From the NCBI GenBank assembly GCA_029851415.1, contig CM056741.1:147114522-147178521 (forward strand): 64,000 nucleotides of DNA. Reading direction: 5' to 3'. The DNA is from Eretmocerus hayati (taxonomy: Eukaryota; Arthropoda; Insecta; Hymenoptera; Aphelinidae). The position numbers and the translations under genes were made by a program. Below, one piece after another: positions 45,850 through 59,216 of the stretch (its first letter is position 1; each line of letters begins with the position of its first letter). The notes beneath the pieces were generated by a model. It was not told where the DNA came from and searched no databases. It worked only from the letters and a program-made list of their open reading frames with translations.

Positions 45850-46900
45850 ACATCATCCAAACTTTCACCCATCCTCGAAAGCCATCACACGTTTCGATCG
45901 AGTCCAACACTTCCAGCGTTGCAGCTCCAGAGTCGGGCGTGTCGGCTCTCGAACATAACGCGGGGGAGGCTGCTGCTGCACATCGTGCCTCTATAGAGAG
46001 CTCGGGCAGAGCGAGCCGAGTCAGCGTTGGTGCAGGCCGTTGCTCGCTCTTCCGCGGGGGTGGCAATCGATTGCGGTGGGGTGAGGAGAAGGGTAGGGGG
46101 GAGAGGGGCAACACATCCCTCTCGTTTTACTCCCTTGATGTGTGTGCACGCGTGCGCGCGCACGGGGAACCTGCTGTTGGCCACGCGCTCAGCGCAGACG
46201 ACCAACGTTGTCGACGACGACGACGACGGCGACGACGGACGGATAGACTAGAGCGAGAAAAGTACCAAACGCGCTCAGTCGGCCCGGGAGCGCCGTCGCG
46301 ATAACAGCGCGCCCCTTTCGGGAACTCGTTGGGCTCGATTTTTTTCTCTCTCACTATCGCGAGTTTGTCATCGAAATAAAATAAAAATTAGAGCCCTTGG
46401 AAAAAAGGGCTACGCGTTAGGAAGTGAGTGCGTTGACGGGGGTGAAAGATAGGTGGTCGAGCAGTACGCAAACCGGCTCCGTCAGCTGCATCGCTGCGGC
46501 ATCAGCGGCTGATATTACAGCGGCGGCGCTAGAGCATCGGCGATGCGACTGCGGCCAAGCCGGGCCCCGGGGGCTGCAGATCCACCCCTCGGATGCGGCC
46601 CTCGCTTGCTCGCTACAAACGGACCACCACCACCACCACCACTACTACCATCGTCATTTATCTCGATCACCAATACCAACATCGGCAGTCGAATCGTCTC
46701 AAGAGACTGCCATGTCCCGGGGGCCTGTCACCTACGAACACCACGCTAGCACTATCGACGGTACATCACTTGATACCTTCCACCGAGTCTTTCTTCAAAC
46801 AAATCAATCTCAATGCTTTCGATCGCTGACATTAGCCAGGCCAAACTGTAATCGTGATTAACGAGTTGGACGAGACAGGATTGTACACTGTACACGTGCC
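45850..46900 (+). promoter_or_regulatory. CpG-rich stretch, candidate promoter/5' exon (possibly of Nlg)
   Basis: This is the only long GC- and CpG-rich unique sequence in the window apart from the Nlg exon. It includes GACGACGACGACGGCGACGA near 46215, several Cys- and Ala-rich accidental frames, and a pyrimidine/GAGA-like run TTTTTCTCTCTCAC at 46340. At 46421/46422 AGGAA|GTGAGTGC is a good 5' splice site preceded by about 100 bp without an ATG, as in a non-coding first exon. Nlg needs an upstream exon on this strand, 13 kb downstream of which its coding exon lies. The link is inference only. Confidence 0.3.
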
Positions 46901-49900
46901 CTCGCCAACCGATTTCTGCGATATACTCTTTTCGTCGCGAGCGTTCAACACGTGCGATTGATGCTGTGGTGAGCGATACGTGTGTTTTTCTATATATCCC
47001 GTGAAGCGTTACGCTCTCGCGTACAGTTCTATGAATATTTAAGCTTCCGAATGCTAATCTCATTCGTTCCGTGGTGCAATGAAAATTTGCCATCGTGGCG
47101 AGTACGAACTTGCAAACTCCCTATAGCTTCAAAATATGAATATTCGATCACGTTCGTGTGACGGTGAATTATATCGTTACCGTTCGCGTATACATACGAT
47201 CACGTTGCCTCGAAAGAAGATTTAATTCTCGTACAAGCGTATTCATCGGTCCAATCATTTTTGCATTCGCTGGTATCGTCTTCGTTTCGAGTATTCCATG
47301 ATTCACGTATAGATCGATGAATAGAATAATGCCACGGAAAGGCTGAAAGCGATCGTGGATATAACATCTATAAATTCAGCCCGTCTCGTGAGATTATCCG
47401 CGAAATATTTCGAATTGAATTCCAGTAGCAGAGTATTATAGTGTAGATGTGATTTGTGCCCAAGTATGCGCATATAAATTGAAGAAAGCTCACCCGAGCA
47501 CGTATTGAAAAGCTTTCCTCCCGATATCAATTCACCATATATTTCTATATATCGATATGAGTACAACGCAACCTTTCTACAGAAAGAGAGTGAGAGAGCG
47601 TGCATCAAATTTCCCGCGCCACATCAGATGTGTTTGCACGCGCTAACTGACGCTCGAATGCTTGCGTGATTGAAGTATACAACAGATATTTGCTACCATC
47701 GAACGATTTGTTCATTCGCTCGTATACTATCTACACATAGCATTCAATATGCATTATTTTAGGTAGGTATGGGTGGTGTACGACTCCGCAGAGATTTCAT
47801 TTGAAATTGAGCAAAATTGTCGACAACGTATAAACTGTGCTTCATACGTAGACGCGAGAAAGCTTTTTTAGTATTATCATCGCTATACTGTCGCTTGACG
47901 CTTCGCGTAGATAAACTTTTCACACAGCGATTCGTATTTATGCAGGTGTGGTATACAAAAAAAATGGTACACATGCATAGCGTACCGTGGAGGAAAAAAT
48001 TCCCACGCTGCGTATGCCTTTTGAACGCGAGAGGGAAAAAAAAGACGAGTTATGGGGTAGTATGTACGTACAGAGAGTTGGGATAACGTAATCTGCGCTA
48101 CGATAAATCTAAACGCGCAAGAAGCGCCCCCGCAATATAATAGTGTAGGTATACGCAGAGCGTTCTGGGTTAAAACTTCACGACGCTTGAACGTGGAACA
48201 TGTGTGCGCGTTTTGCTCTGTTGTTATTCACATACACAGTGGGTTAAATTAAGTAAACCGACAACATATTCCGGCTATATTTTCGTGGGGGGTCCGAGAT
48301 GTATAACCACATACACAATTTTATTTTTGCAAATTTGCATGGGGGTCCGGATAAGAGTAGCAGCCACTGAATTCTTTCATCCCGGTCGTGTGTGTGTCAC
48401 GGAGCGAGCGTAGGTACTATACATTTCGCGTATCGCACAATACAACTCGCGCCGCGAGAGCCCATTTCTCCCGACCCAAATGCAAAGAACGCCCCCGGAA
48501 AACTAATACAGACTCACACACTTTCATCATACCCTGGAACGGATGCAGTCGACGAAGAGCGTTTATGGATATCGTCTTATACTGTAAAAGACCGTAATTT
48601 ATGTACTCTACGGGTCTCATTCTGATTTATTTCTTACCACGTGTCAGGGAAATTTAGTAACAAGTGGCTATTTTTCGTAGCCTGTTACGATATAAGCAGA
48701 CCCACCTCATTGCAAGATTTTTTATGGAAATACCTCCGGGAAGCCATTATCTCGAACTCACCTAGATTGCAATGATTATAGTATTTAGATTGTCTGAACG
48801 AATTACGAGCGAACCTCGGTACTCGCAGCTGATTGGAAAAAGCGTTCTGAGCAAATTGAACTCTTGGAGTCGTCCAAAAATTTCAAGCTGCTTCTTTTGG
48901 AACAAATTTTCGTTCTGAGTGGTCTTGAAGTATTTCGTGTGGGCATCCAATTTTTTATCAGCTCCCCAATTATAGAATCCATCTTCACGGATTGAACAAA
49001 TTGTGGATTTGTTGGCATCGTGTCTCCTAGCAAGTACACTGACTTGTTAGTCCTCTTTCTCAAAAGTTTTTGGAACATTTAATTTTATTGCAATGTCTAT
49101 ATGACTTTGTAGATCAAATTTCCCTTAGTGCAGAATTTTCCTAAGCAAAATCATTGATATACAATTAAACTGAAGATGCTTCATTAGCTAGATCCACCTA
49201 ACCTCAAACAACTAATTCTCAGAACAACAATAGTCTAAATAATGACCATCGAAAAATCAGTTCACTGAGTTGAGGAAACATAGATCGGGGTCGTCGATCT
49301 CATTAAGCTTCATCTCGATTCGCAACCAAAAATGATAATGCAAAATGCACAAACACAGTCATCATACCGCGGATACCTGGTTTCGACTGTATTCTAATAC
49401 AAGATTGAGTGGTTTTTGTACATCCTTATGAGTATATGTAATAGGTTGATTTATTTTGATCAATAAACAGCAATATTCGCCTACTCCTTGCCCATATCGT
49501 GGGAATAAACATTTATCATTGCAAGAAGGATTCTTCAAATCAACTTTATTTTTCAAATTTTCAGTTCCTCAAACTTGAAGAGTCAATTCCCTTATATCCA
49601 TTCAATGCAAGCAATCAATCCTAAGGTTGATTGACCGTTTCTCAAAAACGTTCCTATGTTCAGAATGAGTAACAATATTCCTCGCTCATCCAAAATAAGG
49701 AAAGTCTCAGGACTGAGAAGAAAATAGTTCTGATTTTGGGAACTATATTCACTTGAATTTCACAGGAACAACGAGGAATATACTAGAATGAGTACCCTGG
49801 CTCTCTTTTGACTGTTTCTGATAACTCGGGATGATATCTTCGTAAGCATTAGATAATGAGATGGAAGATTTTGTCGTTTGAGTTGTTCAGAGTCAAAGTG

Positions 49901-49903
49901 TAC
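46901..49903. other. Non-coding stretch
   Basis: Mixed sequence, relatively CpG-containing to about 48600 and AT-rich afterwards. No gene or repeat is recognised. It may be intronic if Nlg starts near 46 kb. Confidence 0.35.
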
Positions 49904-51186
49904 TAACAAGAAGAGGTCATGGTCTGTGGGTTGTGGATTGGTCTGAAACTCTAAGAATCGTCTTCTTTCGGCACCAAAAGATGACATCCAAAACCACTTA
50001 CTTGAATACTGAAGCGTTTTCGAGCTAAAGTCTATGATATTAGCATTGCCCATACATGCTCATGTTGAAAATTCGCATATCAGTGATTCCGTCGAAAGTG
50101 GGATTTTCCGTGTTCCAAGTTTCCCCAAGTTTCTGAGGGTTTGAATATGCATTATAACAATTTTTTGGGGTGTATTCTATTGGTGCGCAACTATGTTAAT
50201 AAATTTTGAGTCGATTCTGACGTCCCCGTAATTTGTAGTGCCTCATGAAGGGCCGAGATGTCAATTCCGTCATCTGTAGAAAACCCACCTTCGACTCTTT
50301 CATTCACTGCAACGCATATGCAGAGTCAAAACCCCCTATGTGTAGCTATGCACTTCAATTTGTAATACTTCAAACAACATAATCCACCACTTTGCGAATC
50401 CAAATTGAGCCCTCAGCTCCAACACGGCCATCCGACATTTTGAAGATGGATTTGCACCGAAACTGCTCGCACAGCACTTATGAAGTCGGCAAGGTCCCCG
50501 ATCGTCTATTGAGCCTTTCTAACCCATGAAGTTGATTTTTAGATACCCAAATACACCTAATCCATGTGCAAGAGTAGCCAAAAACTCGGATCTGCACCCA
50601 GGCGGACCACATGAACGTGTTTTCCAAATGGCGTACAAAATTTTCTGTCCTTTCCGTCCCCATGTTGTGCTCCTCACTGGCGCGCTATGTCGCTTTGTGG
50701 AACACATTTTCTTAAAGTAGTTGGTTGAATGAGAGCAAAGCTATGCGGCAAAGAGTCTACGATTGGTTGTCGAGCCGTGGGAATAATTTTAGTGGCGAAA
50801 TGTCCATTCCGTCCCCCTCCGCGACCCCTTAAACTCGACATATCTTTGTCCGGCTTCAATTTTGAGCTACGCAGCTCTAGGTACTTCTTTTTTGTGCCAA
50901 AACAAGTGGAAACTAACTGCAACGACCCATTGAAACTCATCTGGGGCTGAAATAATTTTCTGACCCAAATCACTCCCCACGACGATTTTGGCCACAAAAA
51001 ATCCCACTTTCGGCGGAATTACCCATATATAGATATACTGACAAGGATAATCTGTATAGCCGTAGCTCTAAAACCGCTACAGCATTCAAGTAAGCGGTTT
51101 TGGATATTATCTTTTGGAGTCAAAAGGAGATGATTCCCAGAATTTCAGTCAAATCCACCACCCACAGATCATGACCTCTCCTTGTA
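49904..51186. mobile_element. ACAAGG-family foldback carrying a nested element
   Basis: The left end TAACAAGAAGAGGTCATGGT and the right end, complement of ACAAGGAGAGGTCATGATCT, are inverted copies over about 140 bp. They include a CCACCCACAGATCATGACC-type phrase. The middle of the host element (CATACATGCTCATGTTG ... AGATATACTGACAAGG) is that of 73-404 and 51382-51719, but it is split by an insertion of about 930 bp at roughly 50083-51022. Confidence 0.65.
50083..51022. mobile_element. Element nested in the ACAAGG-family foldback
   Basis: The inverted ends GATTCCGTCGAAAGTGGGAT and the complement of AATTCCGCCGAAAGTGGGAT interrupt the centre of the host foldback. A TA-type target is possible. 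No transposase frame is recognisable. Confidence 0.5.
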
Positions 51187-51381
51187 TAAGTCCACCTTTG
51201 TGACTCAATCATTTTGCGGTCTCTCACAATCTAACCATGAATATAAGCCATTGAGGAATCATTCTTCGAGTCGAAGAACATGATAGAAAAGATGGGACAA
51301 ATCGTCTGCAAAGGATATATTCAAATTCGCCAAAACGCGGGTTGTTTTCAGGCTGATTTTTCGCACGATTCAAAAATGGAC

Positions 51382-51719
51382 TTACGAGGAGAGCATAAGG
51401 TCTGCGGAACACGGATCTTGATGAAACTCTGGGAATCATCTTGTTTTGGTGAAAAATGAAGGTACCTCCAAGGGTTGAGTCCAATGGGCCTCTTATCCCG
51501 AGATACAGCTATGGGGATTAACACTGTCCATATAGGCCAATGTTAAGAAGACACATACATAAATATACTGACAATGCTAACCCTGCATCTCGCGATAGGA
51601 GGCCCATTGGACTTGACCCTTGAAGATACCTTCATTTCTCACCAAAAAAAGATGATTCACAGAGTCTCGTCAAGATCCGTGGACCGCAGACCTTATGCTC
51701 TCCTTGTTAGTCCACTATG
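51382..51719. mobile_element. Foldback MITE-like element, ACAAGG family
   Basis: The ends TTACGAGGAGAGCATAAGGT and the complement of TAACAAGGAGAGCATAAGGT are inverted copies over about 150 bp. The centre (TTAACACTGTCCATATAGGC ... AATATACTGACAATGC) closely matches the centre of 73-404, 51 kb away. It is short, intact and non-coding. Confidence 0.75.
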
Positions 51720-54526
51720 AGTCTGAACGACTGATTTGTTGGACACTAGGCTTTTAACAGAACACTGTCATTTGCACTCTGAAGAAACACTGTTTACATC
51801 CAAGCTATGAACTGCAACCACAAAATCAACGAATGATAACTCATTTTTTAAAATTTTAAACACTGTTTGTCTGACAAACGGATTGTTCTTCGAATTTGCA
51901 CCCCCTCAGAACGAAAGGTTACGACTGTTTTTCATGCCGAAGAATCTTTATTGCAGTGATAAGATTCTCAGCTACGAGTTCGTCCTGGTGAGGTTACTTC
52001 AACATTCAAACGTTGACACAAACACACAGGACGACCCGTTTCTTGCACAGCTATTGTCCCGCAAACGAATTCCACCCTCTTTAACCCATCTTCACAACAA
52101 TGCACCTATACTCGTATTCTGCATCCAGAATAATGGAAAGATGACGAACAAGAGAGTATAGTATATCGGAGTAAAGCCGCCACAAAATATCTCTCAATAT
52201 ACATCTGTATAAACTAACCGGGATACAGGATAAAAAAAGCTTAAGCGGGAACAATGGGTGCAATGCTCATTAGGCCAAGAGCGTTCTTACCGAGATCTGT
52301 ATACATACATACCTACACACATAAGTCCGAGCTTCATTGGAATCCACTACAGCGTGCACCTCGTGGTCTACATAGCATATAAGTATATGTGGCATATATG
52401 TAGTGAGTTTGTGAAGAAGAAATACAGATTGGAAAGAGTGAGAGAGAGAGTCGGGCCCAAGGGATATAAGCTCCACGCCACACAACCGCAGAAACAGAGA
52501 GAGAAAAGAGAGCAAAGTGCACAATTCGAGAGCGGGCTAATTGCCCCTGCAGCAACGCGTACACCTTACTCGTAAAATTCACACTCACATACATCAACAT
52601 AACCTGTGCAACCATTCTGTGTTTGCAAGTGGCCAGGTGTAATAGGTACCTATGCGTCTACGATAATATGCCTTGATTCATTAAACCCTGCCAACTCGAT
52701 TGCGAGAAGCTGCGGGACGATTTTAAGAATGCACGAGCTCAGCGTGCCCCTTTGTGGCACTTTAATCCCATCTGCTCTGCGACGACTGCTCTCCTATCTT
52801 GCCTCATACGCTCCATAGCTATGTAAACGGATGAACGGCTCTTCGCGGTTAGAGAACGATATTCCCCAAGTTAGGATTACCCCTTTGACACTTTTGCCTC
52901 TATACCTCCTCTCTCTCTCAACCTGCAATTCACTTTTTTTCTTCTTCTTCTTCACTCATATATATATGGTGACTCGTTAAATCCCCGACTACTGCATAAT
53001 CAATGCTCTAAGCTGAGGGATCTTCGATCGGATGATTTATTATCGTTCGCCTACGACGACCGACGTCTGAAAAGGTTTTGGTTTTATACTCTTCTACATT
53101 TCTGTAGATGCCTGTATATGACGTATGCGCGAATACGAATAGGGTTAGGTGTTACAAGCTCGGATATTGGCGCAGTTTGAAATTGCGAATTTTGCAGTTG
53201 GACAAGTTTGTATTTGCATGTGTTTGTATGTGTGTGTGTGTAGAGGAGAAATGGAAAAACTAGCTGGCAGTGCAAGCGCGCACTTTTCGATCTTGCCAGA
53301 GAAAGAGGGACAGAGAGGGAGAGTTAGAAGTGGACTCAGAGAGACTTTTTTTTCTCATCGAGCAACTTTGAATGTGTAGAATCCGGTGGAAAGCTTGCAA
53401 ACTTTCAACTAGGTATACAGAGTTTCTTATATATTCGTCTTCGTCTCGCGAGATCGTAATTAATCTTACCGAGTGATATTGCTATATGCTTACGTTTATA
53501 CTACTTTTTGATGAGTTTTGCTCGGATTGCTACGTGGATATGCCATCGTCATTTCTAGCAGATGTATATATATACGCGAATTACATGGGAATTGATCACT
53601 TGGGACGCATCGCGCGCACTATATACTTGTACAATCGCGTGTCTCCAAAGTTACGATTGATTGCCTCAGCTTTTGTATGTAAGCTCGTGAATAAGCTCGA
53701 AATTCGTCGTAGGATAAATTTTGCCAACAAGATTCTGACACTTGATTGATTGAGCATGCGCTCGCACCCGCGCTACTATACCACTACCGCCGCCTACGGA
53801 GTTGCGTTTTGTTATCGCTTTTCATGCTCGAAACTCGCGAGTATGACTGTTTTCGAAACTCGCTACTGAATTAACATAACAACTCACCATTGGAGAAGTT
53901 GAGGACATGCGCGGATTTGGATAGTAAATCGTTACATTTGGATTAATTGCGATGTTTCGTGATTACTGCAATATCATAATGTTGCTCTCGAAACAAAAAT
54001 TCTCAGGACAATTTTGGAGTTAGTTGAGCTTACTATCTCTACTCATTAATCTTTTCAAATAAATTTCTTAGCGACTCCGTTCTCGTACAACAAATCGTCC
54101 AAGTGGGCAATGGCTTATTTTGATTCCTTATGAGGAAATTTTTACGTGACCCTCTGAATCGTGTCTGACCAAACACTGACTTTATCTACTTATGCGCGGG
54201 AGCCGTAGCGCACTCGATCGTGTCTAAATGCTCGGGATCAAAATCACAAGCAGATCGGTGAATAAAATGCACAGGACTGAGATGAGAAATCATGTTCTCT
54301 CAGATAATGACTTCCAAAATCATGAATTATTCTCAAGAATAGAAGAAATCCATAAAATGTGATGGAAACCATGCCCGACCAAAAGTCACCCAGATTCACA
54401 CTTTTCATTGACAGAAACATCTGCACTATAACTATGATCATCCGAAATGGCTTCACGTTTCCACAATCAACAAATTCAATAAATAAGTCACTTGATCATT
54501 GCAACGAATATTCTCTAATACGTAAG
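51720..54526. other. Non-coding stretch
   Basis: No gene is recognised. A TG microsatellite (TATGTGTGTGTGTGTAG) lies at 53227-53242 and a CTT-rich run at 52930-52953. The 87-codon + strand frame at 53486-53749 shows no motif. Confidence 0.35.
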
Positions 54527-54726
54527 TTGAGTGTGCCCAACTTGCCCCCATTAAGCCATTTTCTCAATAACTCTGGCCCATCTCAATATTTTTCAACGTA
54601 CCTCAACTCATTTTCAAGCTTGTCTCAAGGCTTTCGAAGTGAGTCAAAGTCAATTGAATTTGGATTAATTGGAGCCAAACTGTTTTAATTCTCCCAAAAG
54701 GTGATTTTTGAGAGTTTACAAAAGTG

Positions 54727-54951
54727 TGTACCCAACTTGCCCCCATCATTTAAAACAATGTAAATCGGCGATGAAATGCGAAAAATGGCTTTGATCCGTT
54801 TTGATCACCGCGCAGCGGCATTTGTAGCTTTTAGCTGGCCCAAGACACTGTTTTCGACCTATTTTGATGCGGGAAACACGTCGTGAGTGGTAAAAACAGT
54901 AATACTTTACGCCTTCCCGAGATAACCATATGGGGGCATGTTGGGTACACT
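54727..54951. mobile_element. Small element with GTACCCAACTTGCCCCCAT ends
   Basis: TGTGTACCCAACTTGCCCCC at 54727 faces ATGGGGGCATGTTGGGTACA at 54929-54948. A further copy of the end stands at 54531 (TGTGCCCAACTTGCCCCCAT). Two more direct or inverted versions are at 56602-56640 (GGGGGTAAGTTGGGTAC, CAAGTTGGGTACACTT). A cluster of decayed copies of one family is likely. Confidence 0.55.
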
Positions 54952-55053
54952 CCGATGTTGGCATCCTTGTTTACAAATCGTCTCCGTATTTTGTACATAA
55001 TATTGCTCCAAATCAGAGTTTTGTAACTCTGGAGAGCGGATTTTGAAGGTCTT

Positions 55054-56336
55054 CCCGCGTAGAAATTGAAGATATTGGCGACATGTCGCCGATATGTCAA
55101 CAATTTTTTTTTTTTTTTTTAAAAATTCAATTTTTGGAGAAAACCAACTATAGAATGTTGCAAATTTTCCATGTTATTCGAAAAAATTTGTGAAGTTCGA
55201 TTGAAGCGTACTCCAGATTCATTGAATTTAGAATCGAGACTAAGAACATCGGACATTGGGCATTTTCACAGTATAGTAAACTCACAGACATGAAATAATC
55301 TCTAAATAAATTCTGATGATATATCAATAAATTCTCAACTGGATTTTTTTAGTGAATCTTCGGATTGGTCGATTATGTAAATATTCACAAAGTATGAATG
55401 AGCTGAGATAAGAAAAATATGCGCAAAATCGCAGAAAATTCATCCATCATCAACGTTGACCCTTCTCGTGTTGAGTAGCAGTGATGGCCTGGCACAGAAT
55501 CTTGCTAAAGTACAATTTGATGCCCAAATCGCAAATTTCTGCAGCAGCTCAGACAGATTACCGTTATACAAGGCTACATCACTGTAGTATCAAGGATCTG
55601 CGAAAACAGGATTTCGTAAAGAATCAGATAACGATTTAGTGCGGGTGGAGGTGGTCACGATAGTACTTGATTCCAATTTTCTTCTCAAATAATTAATAGG
55701 GCTACTATAGTAAAATTGCAAAACTTCGAACAATGTGCTCGAAAAAATGCACACTCGTGATCAGCGGGATCGGAATATTAGATCGAAAATTTGAAAGCCG
55801 ATGATGGCGATACTTATCTGACGATGTGTCGGATTCCGCTTTGGAGTGAAACTTTGGAAGTAGCGAAAAATGGTTAGCACGGAATTTTTCTCTCGCCCCA
55901 CCAGAATCACGTCTTTTCCAGCCAATGTCAACATCTAGGTACCTGCAGAAATCAATTTTTACATGAATGACTGCTCAGTCTGTTGGTAAAATGCGATATT
56001 TATTCGACCAACAATTAATCTCTTCAGCCAGTATTAGAAAAGCTAAAAATACAACCAGGCCTGTGCACCAGTAAACACAACATTGGTTGAGGTTAGTCTA
56101 GCACACCCATCGACTGAGCTCGATTTTTACAAGTTCTGAGGTACTTTTGGGTAATTATTAAGTACTTACTTCGGTATAACACTGATCTGGATCCGGCTTA
56201 AGAGTAATTTCAATGAGTTTCGCGAAGATAACTCTTATTTTCATGTGATTATTGTGACTTGAATATTGCAGAACAACGGTCAATTCGTGTCCGAACAACG
56301 GCGATATGTCGCCAATATTTTCAATTTCTACGCGGG
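55054..56336. mobile_element. Element with CCCGCGTAGAAATTGA terminal repeats
   Basis: About 40 bp of terminal inverted repeat (CCCGCGTAGAAATTGAAGAT, then ATTGGCGACATGTCGCCG) bound 1283 bp. The inner end contains the small palindrome GGCGACATGTCGCC. A single related end lies at 11134. The interior has no long frame. Confidence 0.6.
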
Positions 56337-57871
56337 TTGAGACAAGGAATTGAATACGCTAAGGTACGTTAAGATTGGTCTAATGAAAATAGATTTGCAC
56401 CGGTTTTAGTGAACGCGATTTCCTCGGTGATTTCTTAGCCGTGCAAGCACGAAAAATGGAAAAATCACTTTATATTTTCTGGAGAACGCAGAAATGATCA
56501 TGGGTCGATGCAAACTATGTATTTACTCATATTTTAATATAACAAACGTAAAAAAAATATGTGGAAAGGTCCACGAGTACCCATTTCTGAGATCGGCATA
56601 TGGGGGTAAGTTGGGTACAGACGCAAGTTGGGTACACTTACCTTAGATAAACAATGAGGATCAGTTTCCGTACCATTCGATACTGAAGTGTTGTTCCGTA
56701 GAGAACAAGTGGTGTGAAGATCCAATTTATTCTAAAATTTGCAATTTGAATCATGCATAATGTACAATTCTTTCAAAGAGAGCTCTTCCAGGTCGTAAAC
56801 GCTCGAAGCGGATAGTATAGACCGCAAAGCATAGAGAATACTGCAGTAAATGCTAATTTCCGCACATACGATCGGTTCAACGGAGATAAATTCCGAGAAG
56901 CTGGCCTTTCATTATGCAGGACTGCTGATGCGAGAATCTGTTTTGTATTAAAAAGCACATTTTCAAGATTATCAATGAATTTATTACACGAAAGGGGATT
57001 GAAAGATTAAACCGATACGGATGAACGCATTTGGAGGTAGCTCCGGAAAACAGAAAGATAGGAACGGTAAAACGGAAAGAGGGTCGAATCGAATCCAGAG
57101 ATTGATACAGATATAAGTATAGAATTCGCGAGGTAATAGACACACATGATTTATAAGTGATTTCAATTTATGAGCAAATTTATTGAATTCATCTGTGCCG
57201 GAAGCTAGACGAAACTGATCTAGATCGCATTATAGTACGCGTCCATTTCCTAGTGATGAATATCGTTTCTCACTCACTATATGATTATTCTGATTTTATA
57301 CGCTTGAAATGGCAAATTTTTGATTGTCTATATGCATAGCTTCGAGATCCCATTTTGTCGATAGAAAATCGTTGAATAAGCAAGAGGTGAATCATGTATT
57401 CCATAAAAATGTAAGTATTGTACTATGAAAGTCGCGCGTATTTAGAATTTCATGTGAAAATCGTCTAGTACGCGAGACATTATTCATTCTCGGTGCTCGG
57501 TTACGCTTTCGGGCACGTGTATTCTGAGAGAAAAACATTCGAGGAAAAGTCAAGGAATGTTTCTCTGCGAGCACATATCCTCAGTCTCAAGGGGAGAACT
57601 GAAAAATAGTTCTCGAGTCTCGCGCGACGGATGATTAATTATATGGAGTTCGCGCCCTGTTGAACTGAGCGAGTGAATGTGAATTATTTTTGTGAATGTG
57701 AGTGAGAAATTATTACACTCGTGCATGTGGACTATGTTCAGTTTTATGTACAGTATAAAGTCCATACTTTGATGAAATTTTGATTCAAATACTCTCTCAT
57801 CGATATTTTGATCGATTGGATCCTGTTTGATCTTTAAAAGGATTTTGACGAATTTACAAATACTTCCTTAC
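56337..57871. other. Non-coding stretch
   Basis: Apart from the GTTGGGTAC family ends near 56602-56640, nothing is recognised. Probably intronic or intergenic. Confidence 0.4.
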
Positions 57872-58118
57872 TCAATACATTCACTGCGATGGGCTCGACC
57901 GGTAGGACCCACGATTTTCTACAGCTCAATTTCCCCTGGCTTACATTCGCTCAAGAATGCCGTCAATGGCAATTCTTCTTGTTTGTTTGGTTTGCTGAGG
58001 GCATAAACAATGAGGCAGGAAAATTTCATCTTCGTGTGGTTGCTCCAATAGAAATGTGAGGGTTGAAGTCATGACTAAATGAGAATTTCAAGAAACTACC
58101 TTTGCAGCGAATGCTTTA
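57872..58118. mobile_element. Decayed piggyBac-like MITE
   Basis: The left end CATTCACTGCGATGGG and the right end TTGCAGCGAATGCTTTAA match the family at 24914-25161 with scattered changes. The palindrome is reduced to GCTCGACCGGTAGGACC. TTAA survives only on the right. Confidence 0.6.
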
Positions 58119-58829
58119 ATGAATTGAAAACTGACTTGACAGTCCGAAATTGAAATTTTCTACATCAACTCTGTATATTTTCATCAAATTCTCAGACATA
58201 AATGATCGATCTCAATCTCATCACAGTTCGATAAATCGACAAAACGTTTGTACTGATTTGCTAATTATTATGAGTTGAAGTCACAGAGCTATATCTAGAA
58301 CAAGATCCATCCGGCTAATTTGAGACTGATTTTCCTGAATCCAATGCAAATGTATAAACTGTCACTCACTTACTCAACATACCACAAGTGTTTCCTCCCA
58401 TTCATGCGCAACAGGCTCGCGTGATACAAGCGGTGCCTGAATGTATAGCTACTCGGTGAAATATAACATCATAATCTAGGAAACACGCGAGCTGAAAGGG
58501 ATATCCTCACGAGGCCTCAGCCCTTCCACGCGAATTCCCTCGGCACTCGAGGGCCCGTCAACATTTATGATAAGGCTTGGCTTTCTTGCTCGGCAAACTA
58601 CCGAAAATTTCCTTGAATTTTGGAAACCACACTTTCGTTCACCAACATATTACTGCTTCCCTGTCATCGGTGAGAGCTTCCAACATTTTCCTTGTACATC
58701 ACGAGAAGACCAATTCTTCGCTTGTTGCACTACATTTTTGACACATGTCCAAAGTCAAAATTGGTGTTGGGTGTAATAAATCTAGCGTGTATTCGCATAA
58801 CATTTTCAGGCGATCAGATAGTCATGCTT

Positions 58830-59216
58830 TTAAGGCGATGCGGTCGCCGTGCAACCCGTGAATTATATCTCATTTAGATGTAACTCAAAATTTTCACGAA
58901 ACGAAGTCGAAGACGATTTCTCGATTACGTATTATCATCTGGATTGTGGTGAACAACTCAATATTTGTCACCAATCACAAGCCTATCACTAATAAACGAG
59001 AATAACTTGCCCGCGGGTACTTTCTAACCTACAAATTGGCACAATTTCGTTCACAAAACTCTCAAAATCTCTTCCAATCTGGGCTAAACGAAGAGTTATC
59101 CAGGCCTAGTTAGATGATCATAAAGCCTGGATAACTCGTCCTTCAGTTGAAATTGGGAAAGATTTTGAGAGTTTTGTGAACAAAGTTCAGCGTGCACGGC
59201 GACCGCATCGCCTTAA
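58830..59216. mobile_element. TTAA-flanked element with GGCGATGCGGTCGCC ends
   Basis: TTAA lies at 58830-58833 and 59213-59216. The exact inverted ends GGCGATGCGGTCGCCGTGCA (58834 onward) and complement follow. A second, inner inverted repeat (TTCACAAAACTCTCAAAATC, AGTTATCCAGGC) lies between. TTAA flanks suggest piggyBac-type mobility, but the ends differ from the other TTAA family in this window. Confidence 0.75.
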
